Shown piece after piece: positions 36,039 through 45,053 of a stretch of 64,000 nucleotides of DNA. Position 1 is the first letter of the stretch, and every line of letters begins with the position of its first letter. The translations under genes and the position numbers were made by a program. The stretch is from Pseudomonadales bacterium (GTDB lineage: Bacteria > Pseudomonadota > Gammaproteobacteria > Pseudomonadales > Azotimanducaceae), in the NCBI GenBank assembly GCA_028281005.1, contig JANQKS010000118.1, forward strand, positions 1 to 64,000. Direction: 5' to 3'. The notes beneath the pieces are model-generated. The model ran no database searches and was not told the origin of the DNA. It worked only from the letters and a program-made list of their open reading frames with translations.

Positions 36039-36389
36039 ATGGGTTATCGAAAACTGCTAAAGGACTACATGCGCCACATCGAAGCGGCCATCGGTACCGA
36101 TCTGGTGGAGCTGGCGACCCTGACCAATGCCATGGGTAAACGCGATATCGGCGAACTGCGCGCCATCGCCGCGGAGTTGAAACGCGAATCGTTTAACGGC
36201 AACCCCGCTCACAGTTACAATCACATGGTGCAGTCGCTGTTGCTGCAAGGGCGCATCACTGTCGATCAGCTGGGAAATATCGAAGGCATCGACCCAGGTG
36301 ATGGCGATGAGGCCCTACCTGAAGAAACGTTTCAGAGAATTTTACTGACCTTGATCGATTACTCCGCTGCCGCTAAAGAAGTAGAGTAG
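36039..36389 (+). CDS. Small hypothetical protein
   Basis: 116 residues, not recognised. It is an acidic, all-helical soluble protein without a signal or membrane segment: MGYRKLLKDYMRHIEA, then ELRAIAAELKRESF, HSYNHMVQSLLLQGRITVDQL and a C-terminal helix. A GAGGAG-type site is upstream (aggagctcaacaag). It is divergent from the lipoprotein gene and carries its own Pho-box-like site, so it may be a cytoplasmic member of the phosphate response, upstream of the lipid-remodelling pair. Confidence 0.68.
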   Translation: MGYRKLLKDYMRHIEAAIGTDLVELATLTNAMGKRDIGELRAIAAELKRESFNGNPAHSYNHMVQSLLLQGRITVDQLGNIEGIDPGDGDEALPEETFQRILLTLIDYSAAAKEVE

Positions 36390-36490
36390 ATCCCGCTCTA
36401 TCGCCCGGCACATCATCGCACTGCCGCGCATCGCAGCGTTTGTGAAGTGGTTCCTAAAAGCACCTCCAATAGCCGCGTTTGTAACAATGT

Positions 36491-36519
36491 GTTCATCACA
36501 AATTCATAAACGATTCATC
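36491..36519 (+). promoter_or_regulatory. Weak triple direct repeat upstream of the phosphoesterase
   Basis: GTTCATC, ATTCATA and ATTCATC recur with exact 11-base spacing, ending 41 bases before the phosphoesterase ATG. The period is that of Pho boxes, but each half-site keeps only TCAT of the core, so this is a tentative regulatory site. Confidence 0.3.
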
Positions 36520-36560
36520 TAAGGGACCTAGAGTGAGTTAAACGGACTACCGAGAACCCT

Positions 36561-37388
36561 ATGTCTCGAGATACCGAGTTTGATTCCTCCAAGACACACT
36601 ACCGTTCCATCTTCCTCTCCGACATCCACCTAGGTACCAAGGGCTGCCAGGCGGATCGTTTGTTGCGGTTTTTAAAGCAACACACGTGCGACGAATTGTT
36701 TCTAGTTGGCGACATCATCGACGGCTGGCGCATGACCTCTTCGGTGACGTATTGGACACAAGAGCACAACAACGTGTTGCGCCAATTTCTAACACATATG
36801 AAAAGGGGTACCAAGGTCACATACGTGACCGGCAACCACGATGAGTTTATGCGCGATCACTCGCCCATGGCCATCGGCAACCTGCGTGTAGTTGACGAAT
36901 ACATTCACCAGACCGCGGACGGCAAACAACTTCTGGTAGTACACGGCGATCAGTTCGACGTCATCACCCGCTACCACCGCTGGGTGGCCTGGCTGGGGGA
37001 CATCGGCTACACCCTGCTGCTTGAGCTGAACAGGCACCTGAACCGCTTGCGCAGCAAATTCGGCTACGGCTACTGGTCGCTTTCGGCGTGGATAAAGTAC
37101 CGGGTGAAACAAGCCGTCAGTTACATCGGTGATTTCGAGGAGGCGGTTGCTCATCAATGCCGGCGTAAGAAATACGACGGCGTTATCTGCGGCCACATTC
37201 ACCATGCTGAAATTCGCAGCATCAAAGATGTGGTGTACATGAACTGCGGGGACTGGGTAGAAAGCTGCACTGCCCTGGTTGAAGACAAACATGGTAATTT
37301 CAAGATCATCGATTGGTTGCAGGAACCCCAAGTGAACGTCGAAAATGTCTACGAATTGCCCTTGGAGGGCGAACGTCTCAGCGCATGA
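36561..37388 (+). CDS. plcP: PlcP-type metallophosphoesterase (phospholipid remodelling)
   Basis: 275 residues of the calcineurin-like phosphoesterase superfamily, UDP-diacylglucosamine pyrophosphatase-like branch. All metal motifs are present: DIHLG (DxH), GDIIDGW (GDxxD), GNHDEF (GNH), VVHGDQFD and CGHIHHAEI (GHxH). Followed directly by a GT4 glycosyltransferase, this is the arrangement known for PlcP and Agt, which in marine bacteria and rhizobia cleave phospholipids to diacylglycerol under phosphate starvation so that glycolipids can replace them. An LpxH-like role is the alternative, but the neighbour and the Pho-box context favour PlcP. Confidence 0.75.
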   Translation: MSRDTEFDSSKTHYRSIFLSDIHLGTKGCQADRLLRFLKQHTCDELFLVGDIIDGWRMTSSVTYWTQEHNNVLRQFLTHMKRGTKVTYVTGNHDEFMRDHSPMAIGNLRVVDEYIHQTADGKQLLVVHGDQFDVITRYHRWVAWLGDIGYTLLLELNRHLNRLRSKFGYGYWSLSAWIKYRVKQAVSYIGDFEEAVAHQCRRKKYDGVICGHIHHAEIRSIKDVVYMNCGDWVESCTALVEDKHGNFKIIDWLQEPQVNVENVYELPLEGERLSA

Positions 37389-37401
37389 ACAAAAGTTCCC
37401 G

Positions 37402-38478
37402 GTGAACACTAAAAAGCGCAGATTGCTGCTCGTTACCGACGCATGGACACCACAGACCAATGGTGTGGTGACGACACTGTCCACCGTCATCAGCCACCTG
37501 CCTGAGCTTGGTGTCGACGTGAGTGTCGTACACCCGGGTTTGTTCAAAACCTGGCCTTTGCCCAGCTATCCGGAAATTCGCATTGCCCGCAACCCGGGCA
37601 TCTTGCAAGACCTGATTTCAGGATTTAATCCGCACGCGGTACACATAGCCACGGAAGGTCCGCTGGGTATGGCCGCTCGACGATACTGTGTACGCAAGGG
37701 TTTTAGGTTTACCACTTCGCTGCACACCAAGTTTCCAGAATACGTCAACGTTCGCTTTGGCCTGCCGTTAAAGTTCGGCTACAAGTTCATGCGTTGGTTT
37801 CATCGCCCTGCGAGCTGCACCCTGGTCACCACAGAGACGCACCGTCAAGAATTGACCGCGTGGGGTTTGGAAGATTTAGTGGTGTGGAGCCGTGGTGTCG
37901 ACACCGCCATGTTCCAGCCAGATCCGAATTTTCAACCCAACACACCACCGCGCTTGGTCTACGTCGGCCGGGTGGCGGTGGAAAAAAATATAGAAGCCTT
38001 TCTTGAGCTCGACGTTGAGGGTGACAAAGTCATCATCGGTGATGGTCCGGCGCGGCAAGAGCTACAAACCAAGTACGCCGACGCACATTGGCTCGGCTAT
38101 CGCAAAGGCCAAGCTTTGGTGGATGAATACGCAAAGGCGGACGTTTTTGTTTTCCCCTCACTCACAGATACATTTGGCCTGGTCATGCTGGAAGCCATGG
38201 CTTGCGGCACACCGGTGGCCGCCTACCCGGTGACCGGTCCCATCGACGTGGTCCGCAACGGTGTCAACGGTTGCCTCGACGACAACTTAGGCGCCGCTAT
38301 CGCCGCGGCGCTACAGGTGGATCGCCAATCCTGCTGCGAGTATGCCAGCCACAACGATTGGCGCGTGATCGCCGCGCGCATGGCCGGCCAATTGGTGCAT
38401 CTGGACGGCGGTCAACTGTTACTCGAACAGCAGGTCGAACCGCCAACAGCAAGCCTACACTGCATAAGCGCTGCCTAG
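37402..38478 (+). CDS. agt: GT4 glycosyltransferase, Agt-like diacylglycerol glycosyltransferase
   Basis: 358 residues from the GTG at 37402, just after the phosphoesterase stop (37388); an in-frame start at 37345 would overlap that gene. GT-B fold: DAWTPQTNGVV near the N-terminus, GDGPARQEL, and the EX7E-type nucleotide-sugar site TDTFGLVMLEAMACGTPVA. This is typical of GT4 enzymes that glycosylate diacylglycerol. With PlcP it would convert phospholipid-derived diacylglycerol to mono- or glucuronosyl-diacylglycerol when phosphate is scarce. The exact sugar cannot be read from the sequence. Confidence 0.75.
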   Translation: MNTKKRRLLLVTDAWTPQTNGVVTTLSTVISHLPELGVDVSVVHPGLFKTWPLPSYPEIRIARNPGILQDLISGFNPHAVHIATEGPLGMAARRYCVRKGFRFTTSLHTKFPEYVNVRFGLPLKFGYKFMRWFHRPASCTLVTTETHRQELTAWGLEDLVVWSRGVDTAMFQPDPNFQPNTPPRLVYVGRVAVEKNIEAFLELDVEGDKVIIGDGPARQELQTKYADAHWLGYRKGQALVDEYAKADVFVFPSLTDTFGLVMLEAMACGTPVAAYPVTGPIDVVRNGVNGCLDDNLGAAIAAALQVDRQSCCEYASHNDWRVIAARMAGQLVHLDGGQLLLEQQVEPPTASLHCISAA

Positions 38479-38498
38479 TACCAGCGCCTTAAGGGTGG

Positions 38499-40202
38499 GT
38501 GCCCGGCCTGACCGAAACCCTCAAACACCACTCATCTAAAGGTAACAAATTGGAACTGTTGAGCTATGTGATTATTGGATTGGCCGCTTTAGTCATGCTG
38601 CGCAAAGCGCAAGTGCGCCTACGGCTGTCGCGCGCCAAACACCCTTCCATCAACGGCCATGCGAAAATCTCGCGGCGTTTGGCTAAATGGGTACCTCACT
38701 ACGAATACGATGCGCAATCTGCATTCGCAGCTGACGGCGCTCCCCCGGACATTGCGGACCAACGCCGCCGTGGGTTTGATGAACTTGCACAACAAAGCCG
38801 CGAACGTGCCCCCGAATCTCTAAAGTTCAGCTCATGCCTAGAACACCAGGTGTCCGATATGCAGTTTACCAACGCCTACCGGGTACCTTTCCAATTTCGT
38901 TCCTTGGTGCAACACAGCCTGCATGTCCCCAGCGTGGCCATAGCCAGCGAGGGTGTGAAGATACAAAACTTAGACGGCCATTGGGCATATGACCTGGGCG
39001 GTTCTTACGGGGTAAACCTGCTCGGCTACGATTTCTACAAAGACTGTATCGCCAAAGGCGCGGCGCGGGCCGAACAACTGGGTCCGGTACTGGGGCCATA
39101 CCACCCGATCATCGCCGAAAACGTCAGCAAACTGTGCGACATATCCGGACAGGATCAGGTGTCGTTTCATATGTCAGGGACAGAAGCGGTCATGCAAGCG
39201 GTGGGGCTGGCGCGTTATCACACACGCCGCTCCAACGTAGTGGTGTTTTGCGGTGCCTATCACGGCTGGTGGGACGGCGTACAGCCTGGGGTCGGGGGGC
39301 AGCGCAAGTCCAACGATATTTATATGCTGAAGGAAGATAGCAACGACACGCTAAAGGTACTGGAGACACGCAAGGACATCGCCTGTGTGCTGGTGAATCC
39401 GCTGCAGGCTCTACACCTCAATCGCGGCGCCAGCAGTGACGCCATGCTCATCAACAGTGAACGCGGCGCGGGTTTTGACCGTGAGGCTTATAGTCAATGG
39501 CTCGCTAAGTTACGCGACGTGTGTAGCCGCCGAGGTATCGTGCTGATCATGGACGAAGTATTCCTCGGCTTCCGTTTAGGATTAGGCGGCGCCCAGGAAT
39601 TTTTTGGCGTCAAGGCGGACATGGTGACGTACGGCAAGACGCTCGGTGGCGGTTTGCCCGTGGGTGTGTTGTGCGGCAAAGCGGAGTTGATGAAACGCTA
39701 CCGAGACGACGCGCCAACGGATATTTGTTTTGCCCGCGGCACATTTAATTCTCACCCTTACGTCATGGCCAGCATGAACGAGTTTTTGCGCTACGCCACC
39801 TCACCCGCTTTCAGCAAAGAGATTGCAACCGCCTGCGCCCAATGGGATGCACGTGCCATGACTTTCAACCAACGCCTGCAGCAAGCCAACCTGCCGCTTA
39901 AGGTGCACAACTTATCGTCCGTATGGATACTGACCTACACCCAGCCCAGCTGTTTCAATTGGATGCTGCAATACTATTTACGCGCCGAGGGGCTGGCTTT
40001 GAGTTGGGTGGGGACTGCGCGTTTTATCTTCAGCCACAACTATACCGACGCGGATTTCGAGGAAGTCACCCGTCGCTTCCTCGCTGCAGCCAATCGCATG
40101 AGTGATGACGGTTGGTGGCATGTGCCTGCACAAGTCACCAACCAGTCCATTAAACAGCGGGTGTTCCGGGAAATGTTGAGCCGCCGCTTCAGTCCCGGCT
40201 AG
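38499..40202 (+). CDS. Class III PLP-dependent aminotransferase with N-terminal membrane segment
   Basis: 567 residues. A hydrophobic N-terminal segment (LLSYVIIGLAALVML) precedes about 110 linker residues and then a class III aminotransferase domain close to glutamate-1-semialdehyde aminomutase: SGTEAVMQAVGLAR, GAYHGWWDG, MDEVFLGFRLG and the PLP lysine Lys380 in YGKTLGGG. About 100 residues longer than usual at the N-terminus. The GTG start at 38499 has AAGG just upstream; a TTG after it is possible. It sits 20 bases after the glycosyltransferase, so it is probably in the same operon, perhaps making an amino headgroup for a lipid; that is speculation. Confidence 0.78.
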   Translation: MPGLTETLKHHSSKGNKLELLSYVIIGLAALVMLRKAQVRLRLSRAKHPSINGHAKISRRLAKWVPHYEYDAQSAFAADGAPPDIADQRRRGFDELAQQSRERAPESLKFSSCLEHQVSDMQFTNAYRVPFQFRSLVQHSLHVPSVAIASEGVKIQNLDGHWAYDLGGSYGVNLLGYDFYKDCIAKGAARAEQLGPVLGPYHPIIAENVSKLCDISGQDQVSFHMSGTEAVMQAVGLARYHTRRSNVVVFCGAYHGWWDGVQPGVGGQRKSNDIYMLKEDSNDTLKVLETRKDIACVLVNPLQALHLNRGASSDAMLINSERGAGFDREAYSQWLAKLRDVCSRRGIVLIMDEVFLGFRLGLGGAQEFFGVKADMVTYGKTLGGGLPVGVLCGKAELMKRYRDDAPTDICFARGTFNSHPYVMASMNEFLRYATSPAFSKEIATACAQWDARAMTFNQRLQQANLPLKVHNLSSVWILTYTQPSCFNWMLQYYLRAEGLALSWVGTARFIFSHNYTDADFEEVTRRFLAAANRMSDDGWWHVPAQVTNQSIKQRVFREMLSRRFSPG

Positions 40203-40854
40203 CTAAAGATTGGGGTGAATTCACACACGGCATGGGATCCATCAATTCACCTTTGAGCAGATAAAGCGGCGACTTTAGGTAAGTTTTAAAGTCATTAAAC
40301 GGATCCGTGAGGATCTTTGTTGCCCACACCAAACCCGTTTGGGCGCCTTCAGCGAAGATTAAGTAGACAGTGCGTGCCGCTAGCGCCGTTAACGCCAGCC
40401 AGAACCAGAGAATGGCGAGGTTGTGGAAAAATCCGTCAAGACCCTTGCCCGGCGTCAAAACGCCGAAGAAGGACGGATTAAAAAACAACACGACGGGAAT
40501 GATTGCCCAAACACCGTGCAAAATACGCTTGCGCTGCAAGTTATACCCTACCTTTATATCTTCTTTGTGCGCGTGGCTTGCTGCATTGATGTGGTCGTAG
40601 TCGCGCGGCTCAAAGAAAAAGTGGCCTGACTGGCGGGTGACCATGGCCACCAGCCAACCCATCATCACCGCAGCCGTGAGGTTAGTGAACAGGAGCACGT
40701 AGGCTGCCATAAAGCTCATGGCACTGACCAGATGCAGAGATTGGTTGATGCGGTTTTGGTGGTAGTAGCGATGATCATCGAACCGCTGAATGCGCAGCTC
40801 ATCACGAAAGCTCAAATCTTCATTAACAATGTAGGGATATCCTTGATCACTCAT
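40189..40854 (-). CDS. Integral membrane protein of unknown function
   Basis: 221 residues with three to four hydrophobic segments (about 40-70, 108-130, 140-165). A conserved-looking His-rich stretch, QSGHFFFEPRDYDHINAASHAH, sits between segments one and two and resembles the GH..FE region of the DUF962/Mpo1 fatty-acid oxygenase-like family, but the match is too short to call. It converges on the aminotransferase gene and overlaps its end by 14 bases. A lipid-modifying role would fit the neighbourhood. Confidence 0.62.
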   Translation of the reverse strand: MSDQGYPYIVNEDLSFRDELRIQRFDDHRYYHQNRINQSLHLVSAMSFMAAYVLLFTNLTAAVMMGWLVAMVTRQSGHFFFEPRDYDHINAASHAHKEDIKVGYNLQRKRILHGVWAIIPVVLFFNPSFFGVLTPGKGLDGFFHNLAILWFWLALTALAARTVYLIFAEGAQTGLVWATKILTDPFNDFKTYLKSPLYLLKGELMDPMPCVNSPQSLASRD

Positions 40855-40940
40855 GAAGCTAATTCCTGATTGGTTCTAACAATGTTATTGCAGTGACGTG
40901 ATAGTTTTGTTGCAGATTGGTTGCATTGTCGTGACGCTTT

Positions 40941-41849
40941 TCATAAGGGAGGCAGCCAATGTATAGACGCTTTGTTATCCGACTTGAACATCAAAGGCGT
41001 ACCCATACGAATGGTTTGGCCGGCTTCGACACCGTCGCAAAAACTAAACTGGGGCGGCGTTAGTAGGATAACGGTGGAGCCATGCTCAAAATAGCCGATA
41101 CCTTCGCCTTTAACGTATCGTTTGCGCAGTTGAATCATGTTGGGGCCGTCGTATTGCAAGTTAAGTGCGCCCGCAAGACCATGAAAACGCATGCTGGCCA
41201 CCAATACCGCCGCCACAGGAACCAGCGTAATCATATCGTTTGCATCAGGAGGCTGTAACTGCAGCACAGCTCGCTCATTGCGGCAGAATAGTTTTTCCAC
41301 TTTTTTGAGCGCAATCGGATTTACGTTCCAGGTGTCGCCTGAGATATACGACACTTGATTGATCTCGCCATCCAACGGCGCGTGAAAATGGTGGTACATG
41401 CTGGATTTAAGACGTAACGTGACGTAGCGGCCATTGCGGTAGTGTTCCGCCAAGGCGTCATCTTGCAACAATTCCGGCAAGGTATATGGGAAACCCTTGG
41501 CCTGCAGGACTTCAACCCCGCTGACGTCACCAAACTCGCCGACCACCGCATCACACGGGCTGGCTAACACTGCCGGATCACGACATACAGGGCGCGCACC
41601 CGGCACTAAGGTGCGGGTGAAACACGCATGTAAACTCTCAAACTCTTTCTGGGCAGACTCAAACAAACGTAGGTCGTCGGCAAACTGTCGCCACACCCAG
41701 ATGGAAAGCCGGGTTAGTGGTTTGATACGCAGTTGACTGTACCAACCCATAAAACGCGTCAACGCACGGCGCGGAATGCGGTTGGTGATGAGAAAATTGA
41801 GTTGTTCCCCGACGCTCAGCTTACCTAGCGGCTTGTCTGCGGCGCTCAT
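40941..41849 (-). CDS. psd: Phosphatidylserine decarboxylase family protein
   Basis: 302 residues of the PSD proenzyme family. The self-cleavage motif is present as HGST, with Ser258 as the predicted pyruvoyl-forming residue, leaving an alpha chain of about 45 residues. The upstream YHHFHAPLDGEI motif carries the conserved His of the maturation triad, and NRIPRRALTRFMGW is typical of the N-terminus. It makes phosphatidylethanolamine from phosphatidylserine at the inner membrane. Its position beside PlcP/Agt genes fits a lipid-metabolism locus; it may be a second, specialised copy. Confidence 0.85.
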   Translation of the reverse strand: MSAADKPLGKLSVGEQLNFLITNRIPRRALTRFMGWYSQLRIKPLTRLSIWVWRQFADDLRLFESAQKEFESLHACFTRTLVPGARPVCRDPAVLASPCDAVVGEFGDVSGVEVLQAKGFPYTLPELLQDDALAEHYRNGRYVTLRLKSSMYHHFHAPLDGEINQVSYISGDTWNVNPIALKKVEKLFCRNERAVLQLQPPDANDMITLVPVAAVLVASMRFHGLAGALNLQYDGPNMIQLRKRYVKGEGIGYFEHGSTVILLTPPQFSFCDGVEAGQTIRMGTPLMFKSDNKASIHWLPPL

Positions 41850-42018
41850 CAGTTAAGTGCTAGTGTCCTGTTTGGTTAATTCGTTGAATTATGGCGCGTT
41901 CCATAAGTGCTGTGGCTAGGCGCTGGAAGACGGTAGCAGGGCCGCGGCTCATGCCCATTGGCCATTCATGAGTCATGGGCAATAAGCCGCGTGTGAAAGC
42001 GAAGCGTCAACAGGCGCT

Positions 42019-44535
42019 TTACAGAATGTCGCCTAGGTTCAGCAACTGGGATTCACCACTATTGTCGTCCACCCCATCGTTATCATTGATGATGTAGACA
42101 TCGCCATTTAAGGTCACCGCAGATCCTTCTACCTTCTCAGCGATTAAGCCGCCGCTGGCTTGCAGATCAGGCACCAGGTCGCGCACCAGGGTTTTAGTCA
42201 CGGTATCGCCGTCCGACAAGCCGGTAACGTCAAACGTGTACAGGCGTTTAATCGCGGCGTCCGGCCCACCTTGATTGTCCCGTTCTACCACCAGGAATTC
42301 GCCGCCACCCAAGGCGGTGATGTCTGACAAACCGACCCAACCGCCGTTCTGCGACGTTGGCGTTTCTAAGGGGTAAAACAAGAACGTCCATGCATCGTCC
42401 GCTACGCTGTAGATGCCTATGCGGACATTGGTATCCCCCAGACCACTCCACACCCGCTGGAACGCCACGTATGCTGAACCATCGAACTCCGCGATACCTT
42501 CAAAACCAAAACGCAACTGCTGGGCGTTGATTGCATCGGGCAGAGTGACGACATCTTCGATGACACCATTTACGTCAGTTTTGAAAACGAAGTTCAGGCT
42601 GTTAACCGGGCGTCCCGCATCACCGACGGTTCCGGCACCTTCAGAGGCAACCCAGAATCCGCCGTCGCTGGCCTGAGCGATCCCTTCCGGATCAATGTTG
42701 ACCGTCTTGTCTGCGTTAATAAGCGCCGCGAGGTCTTCGCTATCAAACACGTCCAGGCGCGCCGGATCATCAGCCGCGGTGCCCGCCGCTACCGCTACCG
42801 TGTCTATACCCGCAAAGACGTCATTGCTATCCACCAGGGTGATTTCATCGATGATCACCGCGGGTTGTTGACTGATGTCCATCACAAAGATACGGTTACT
42901 GCCGTAGAAGCTGTCCTCCACCGCGTACATCAGGTAGTCCACAGAGGTGTCTGCGGCCAAGCCTGACATAGCGCTCCACGGATTTGGCGTACCGTCGGTA
43001 CGATCAACAGAAACCAAGGTCGGATAGCTCGGCAGGGTTTGGTCGTATTGATAGATGTTGAGTACCGAACGTATTTTGTCACCGCGATTGTCTTCTTCGC
43101 TGGCCACCACCAGCAAATTGCGGCTTTCGATGGCCAAACCACCCTCAGGACCGACCCCCGCGGGCAAGATTTGCTTCAGCTCAGGATTGGCTGGATCGGC
43201 AACGTTGTATACAAAAATGAGGCTAGAGCGTTCTGAGTTGATAAACAGCAGTAGCTCATTGCCGAACATGCCCACTTCGGCGTTTTCAGGTTCGTTGCCT
43301 TTGTTTCCGGAACGACCATCCGGATAGTGGCCCAAACGCGCCGTTAGATGGTCGTTACTATTGCCGGATGTAAACACAACGTCTCCGGCAATGTTAAAAA
43401 CCGTAAACCCGCGACTGCCGCCGTCCAGGTCACCTTCGTCCGCAGTGGCGAATAGCTGGCTGTTGATCCAAGCCACACCGTCGGGTTCACGCAATATTGG
43501 CGTCGCCGGGGTTTCTGTCTGGGAAATAATGGCCGGGTCTTCTTCGGTCAAGTCGATTTGCGTCAATGACGCCGCACCCGCACTAAATTCGCTGACGATG
43601 CTGCCGTCGGTGATGTCCACCACCACGATGTGGTTGTTCTCCTGCAACGTTACTACAGCCAGGTTGTCAGCATTGATATCAACATACTCAGGCTCCGGAT
43701 CGGTGGGGTATAGATCCGCCAGGCCGGTCAAGTCGACGGTCCGCGTCCCCCAGGTGGCGGGATCACCCGCCGAGTCGACAATGATCAATTCACCGGCAGG
43801 CAATTGCGGCGGAGCGCCGTCACCTAAATCTTCATCGCGTTCGTTTTCAATGGCGATGACCACGTAACTGCCATCCGGGCTGGCGGCAACGGAGTCCGGC
43901 TGACCACCGAGATCGATGCTGGTCACCAGGGCTCGCGTGGCAATGTCGAACACCGCCAGTTCGCCATCTACATTGATGAAGTCGCTGGAGGTGTTGACCC
44001 CCACCACGGCGAAGCCGTTGGTAACTGCTACTGACGTGGGCTCACCGCTTAAAGCCACCGTGGCAATGCCAACTGGATTGGTGGGATCGGTGATATCGAC
44101 AAAGCCAATTTCTTCGCGAGGGCTGTCTGAGTAGATTAGCGTCAATCCATCCGCGCTGGCAGCAACAATTTCTGCCGCAGTTTCTTCGTCCGTATCGCAG
44201 GTGGCGTCAATCTGTGAGCACACGAGAAAAGATGCAACACGATTAAAGTTGAACTCAGAATTGGCCGCGCACAAGGTCGACGATTCTGTTACTTCGCTGT
44301 CTTCCAATGTGCCGCTGGCATCAACATCCAAGCCAGACTCAATCAGCACACCGCCCGTCGGGCACGCTGCACTACCCACGGCTAGATCCGTTTGCCGGGT
44401 CAGGCTGTTAAGACCGGCAGCGCCATCCGCACCGGCATCACCTTGCGGCCCGCGGTCACCGTCATCTCCGTCATCGCAGGCGGCCAACACGGCCACCAAC
44501 GCCACCAACGTAAACACCTTACTCAGGTAGTTCAT
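42019..44535 (-). CDS. Lipoprotein with beta-propeller and esterase-like phytase domain
   Basis: 838 residues. A lipoprotein signal (VALVAVLAAC) is followed by a short collagen-like Gly-x-y stretch (about residues 25-42) and a Cys-containing domain with DVDASGTLEDSEVTE. A YVTN/choice-of-anchor-type beta-propeller (about 100-500) is followed by a C-terminal region with PEGIAQASDGGFWVASEG, the hallmark of the phytase-like esterase domain PF13449. A GAGGG site lies before the ATG. Its place in the phosphate-response block suggests hydrolysis of a phosphorylated or ester substrate outside the cell. No Pho-box was seen directly upstream. Confidence 0.78.
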   Translation of the reverse strand: MNYLSKVFTLVALVAVLAACDDGDDGDRGPQGDAGADGAAGLNSLTRQTDLAVGSAACPTGGVLIESGLDVDASGTLEDSEVTESSTLCAANSEFNFNRVASFLVCSQIDATCDTDEETAAEIVAASADGLTLIYSDSPREEIGFVDITDPTNPVGIATVALSGEPTSVAVTNGFAVVGVNTSSDFINVDGELAVFDIATRALVTSIDLGGQPDSVAASPDGSYVVIAIENERDEDLGDGAPPQLPAGELIIVDSAGDPATWGTRTVDLTGLADLYPTDPEPEYVDINADNLAVVTLQENNHIVVVDITDGSIVSEFSAGAASLTQIDLTEEDPAIISQTETPATPILREPDGVAWINSQLFATADEGDLDGGSRGFTVFNIAGDVVFTSGNSNDHLTARLGHYPDGRSGNKGNEPENAEVGMFGNELLLFINSERSSLIFVYNVADPANPELKQILPAGVGPEGGLAIESRNLLVVASEEDNRGDKIRSVLNIYQYDQTLPSYPTLVSVDRTDGTPNPWSAMSGLAADTSVDYLMYAVEDSFYGSNRIFVMDISQQPAVIIDEITLVDSNDVFAGIDTVAVAAGTAADDPARLDVFDSEDLAALINADKTVNIDPEGIAQASDGGFWVASEGAGTVGDAGRPVNSLNFVFKTDVNGVIEDVVTLPDAINAQQLRFGFEGIAEFDGSAYVAFQRVWSGLGDTNVRIGIYSVADDAWTFLFYPLETPTSQNGGWVGLSDITALGGGEFLVVERDNQGGPDAAIKRLYTFDVTGLSDGDTVTKTLVRDLVPDLQASGGLIAEKVEGSAVTLNGDVYIINDNDGVDDNSGESQLLNLGDIL

Positions 44536-44671
44536 TAAAACCCTCTTGTTGTTTCTTGTAAGAGAGTAGGTATAGCCAGGCTGTGTTAACGATTGATGTA
44601 TTTATTGCTACAAATCCATGAATATGGAATTGTGCGGATTCACAAAGGGGAGCACGGAGCGGGACGAGGCG

Positions 44672-45034
44672 ATGAAAACCTATTTTAGCGTCATCTTAAT
44701 TCTAAATTTGTTGTTCGAAGGGGTGGCGGCCGCGGCGTTAATTTTCGCGCCGGAAGCCGCGCTGGCGCCCGGCGACAGTCTGACCTGGGCACGCAACTAC
44801 GGTTTTGCCGCGCTGGCCATGGCCGGCGCCAGCGTATGGTTGTGGCCTTATCGCAGCCAGCTTCAAGTGGTCACCGCGATGAGCGGTTTACTGATTGTCT
44901 TCCACACCGGCTTAACCGTATCACTCAGCATCGCCGGGGGTGACAACATCGGCGCTGCCGGGACGCACGGTCTGTTGGCGGTGCTTTTTCTAGTGGCCTT
45001 TATACAACGTCGCAAATGGTGCAACTCAGCTTAA
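44672..45034 (+). CDS. Small membrane protein, unknown
   Basis: 120 residues with about four hydrophobic segments (VILILNLLFEGVAAAALIFAP and others), a compact integral membrane protein similar in layout to DoxX- or DUF4345-like small proteins but not confidently assignable. I prefer the ATG at 44672, preceded by GGACGAGG, over the ATG at 44618. It stands alone on the plus strand between two minus-strand genes. Confidence 0.6.
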   Translation: MKTYFSVILILNLLFEGVAAAALIFAPEAALAPGDSLTWARNYGFAALAMAGASVWLWPYRSQLQVVTAMSGLLIVFHTGLTVSLSIAGGDNIGAAGTHGLLAVLFLVAFIQRRKWCNSA

Positions 45035-45053
45035 CTTGCTGATTTTGGGTGGG

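Noticed and set aside
36561-37388. Calling the phosphoesterase LpxH (lipid A pathway)
   Set aside because: Motifs are shared with LpxH, but the immediate GT4 partner and phosphate-type promoters match the PlcP-Agt arrangement; LpxH is usually elsewhere and without that partner.
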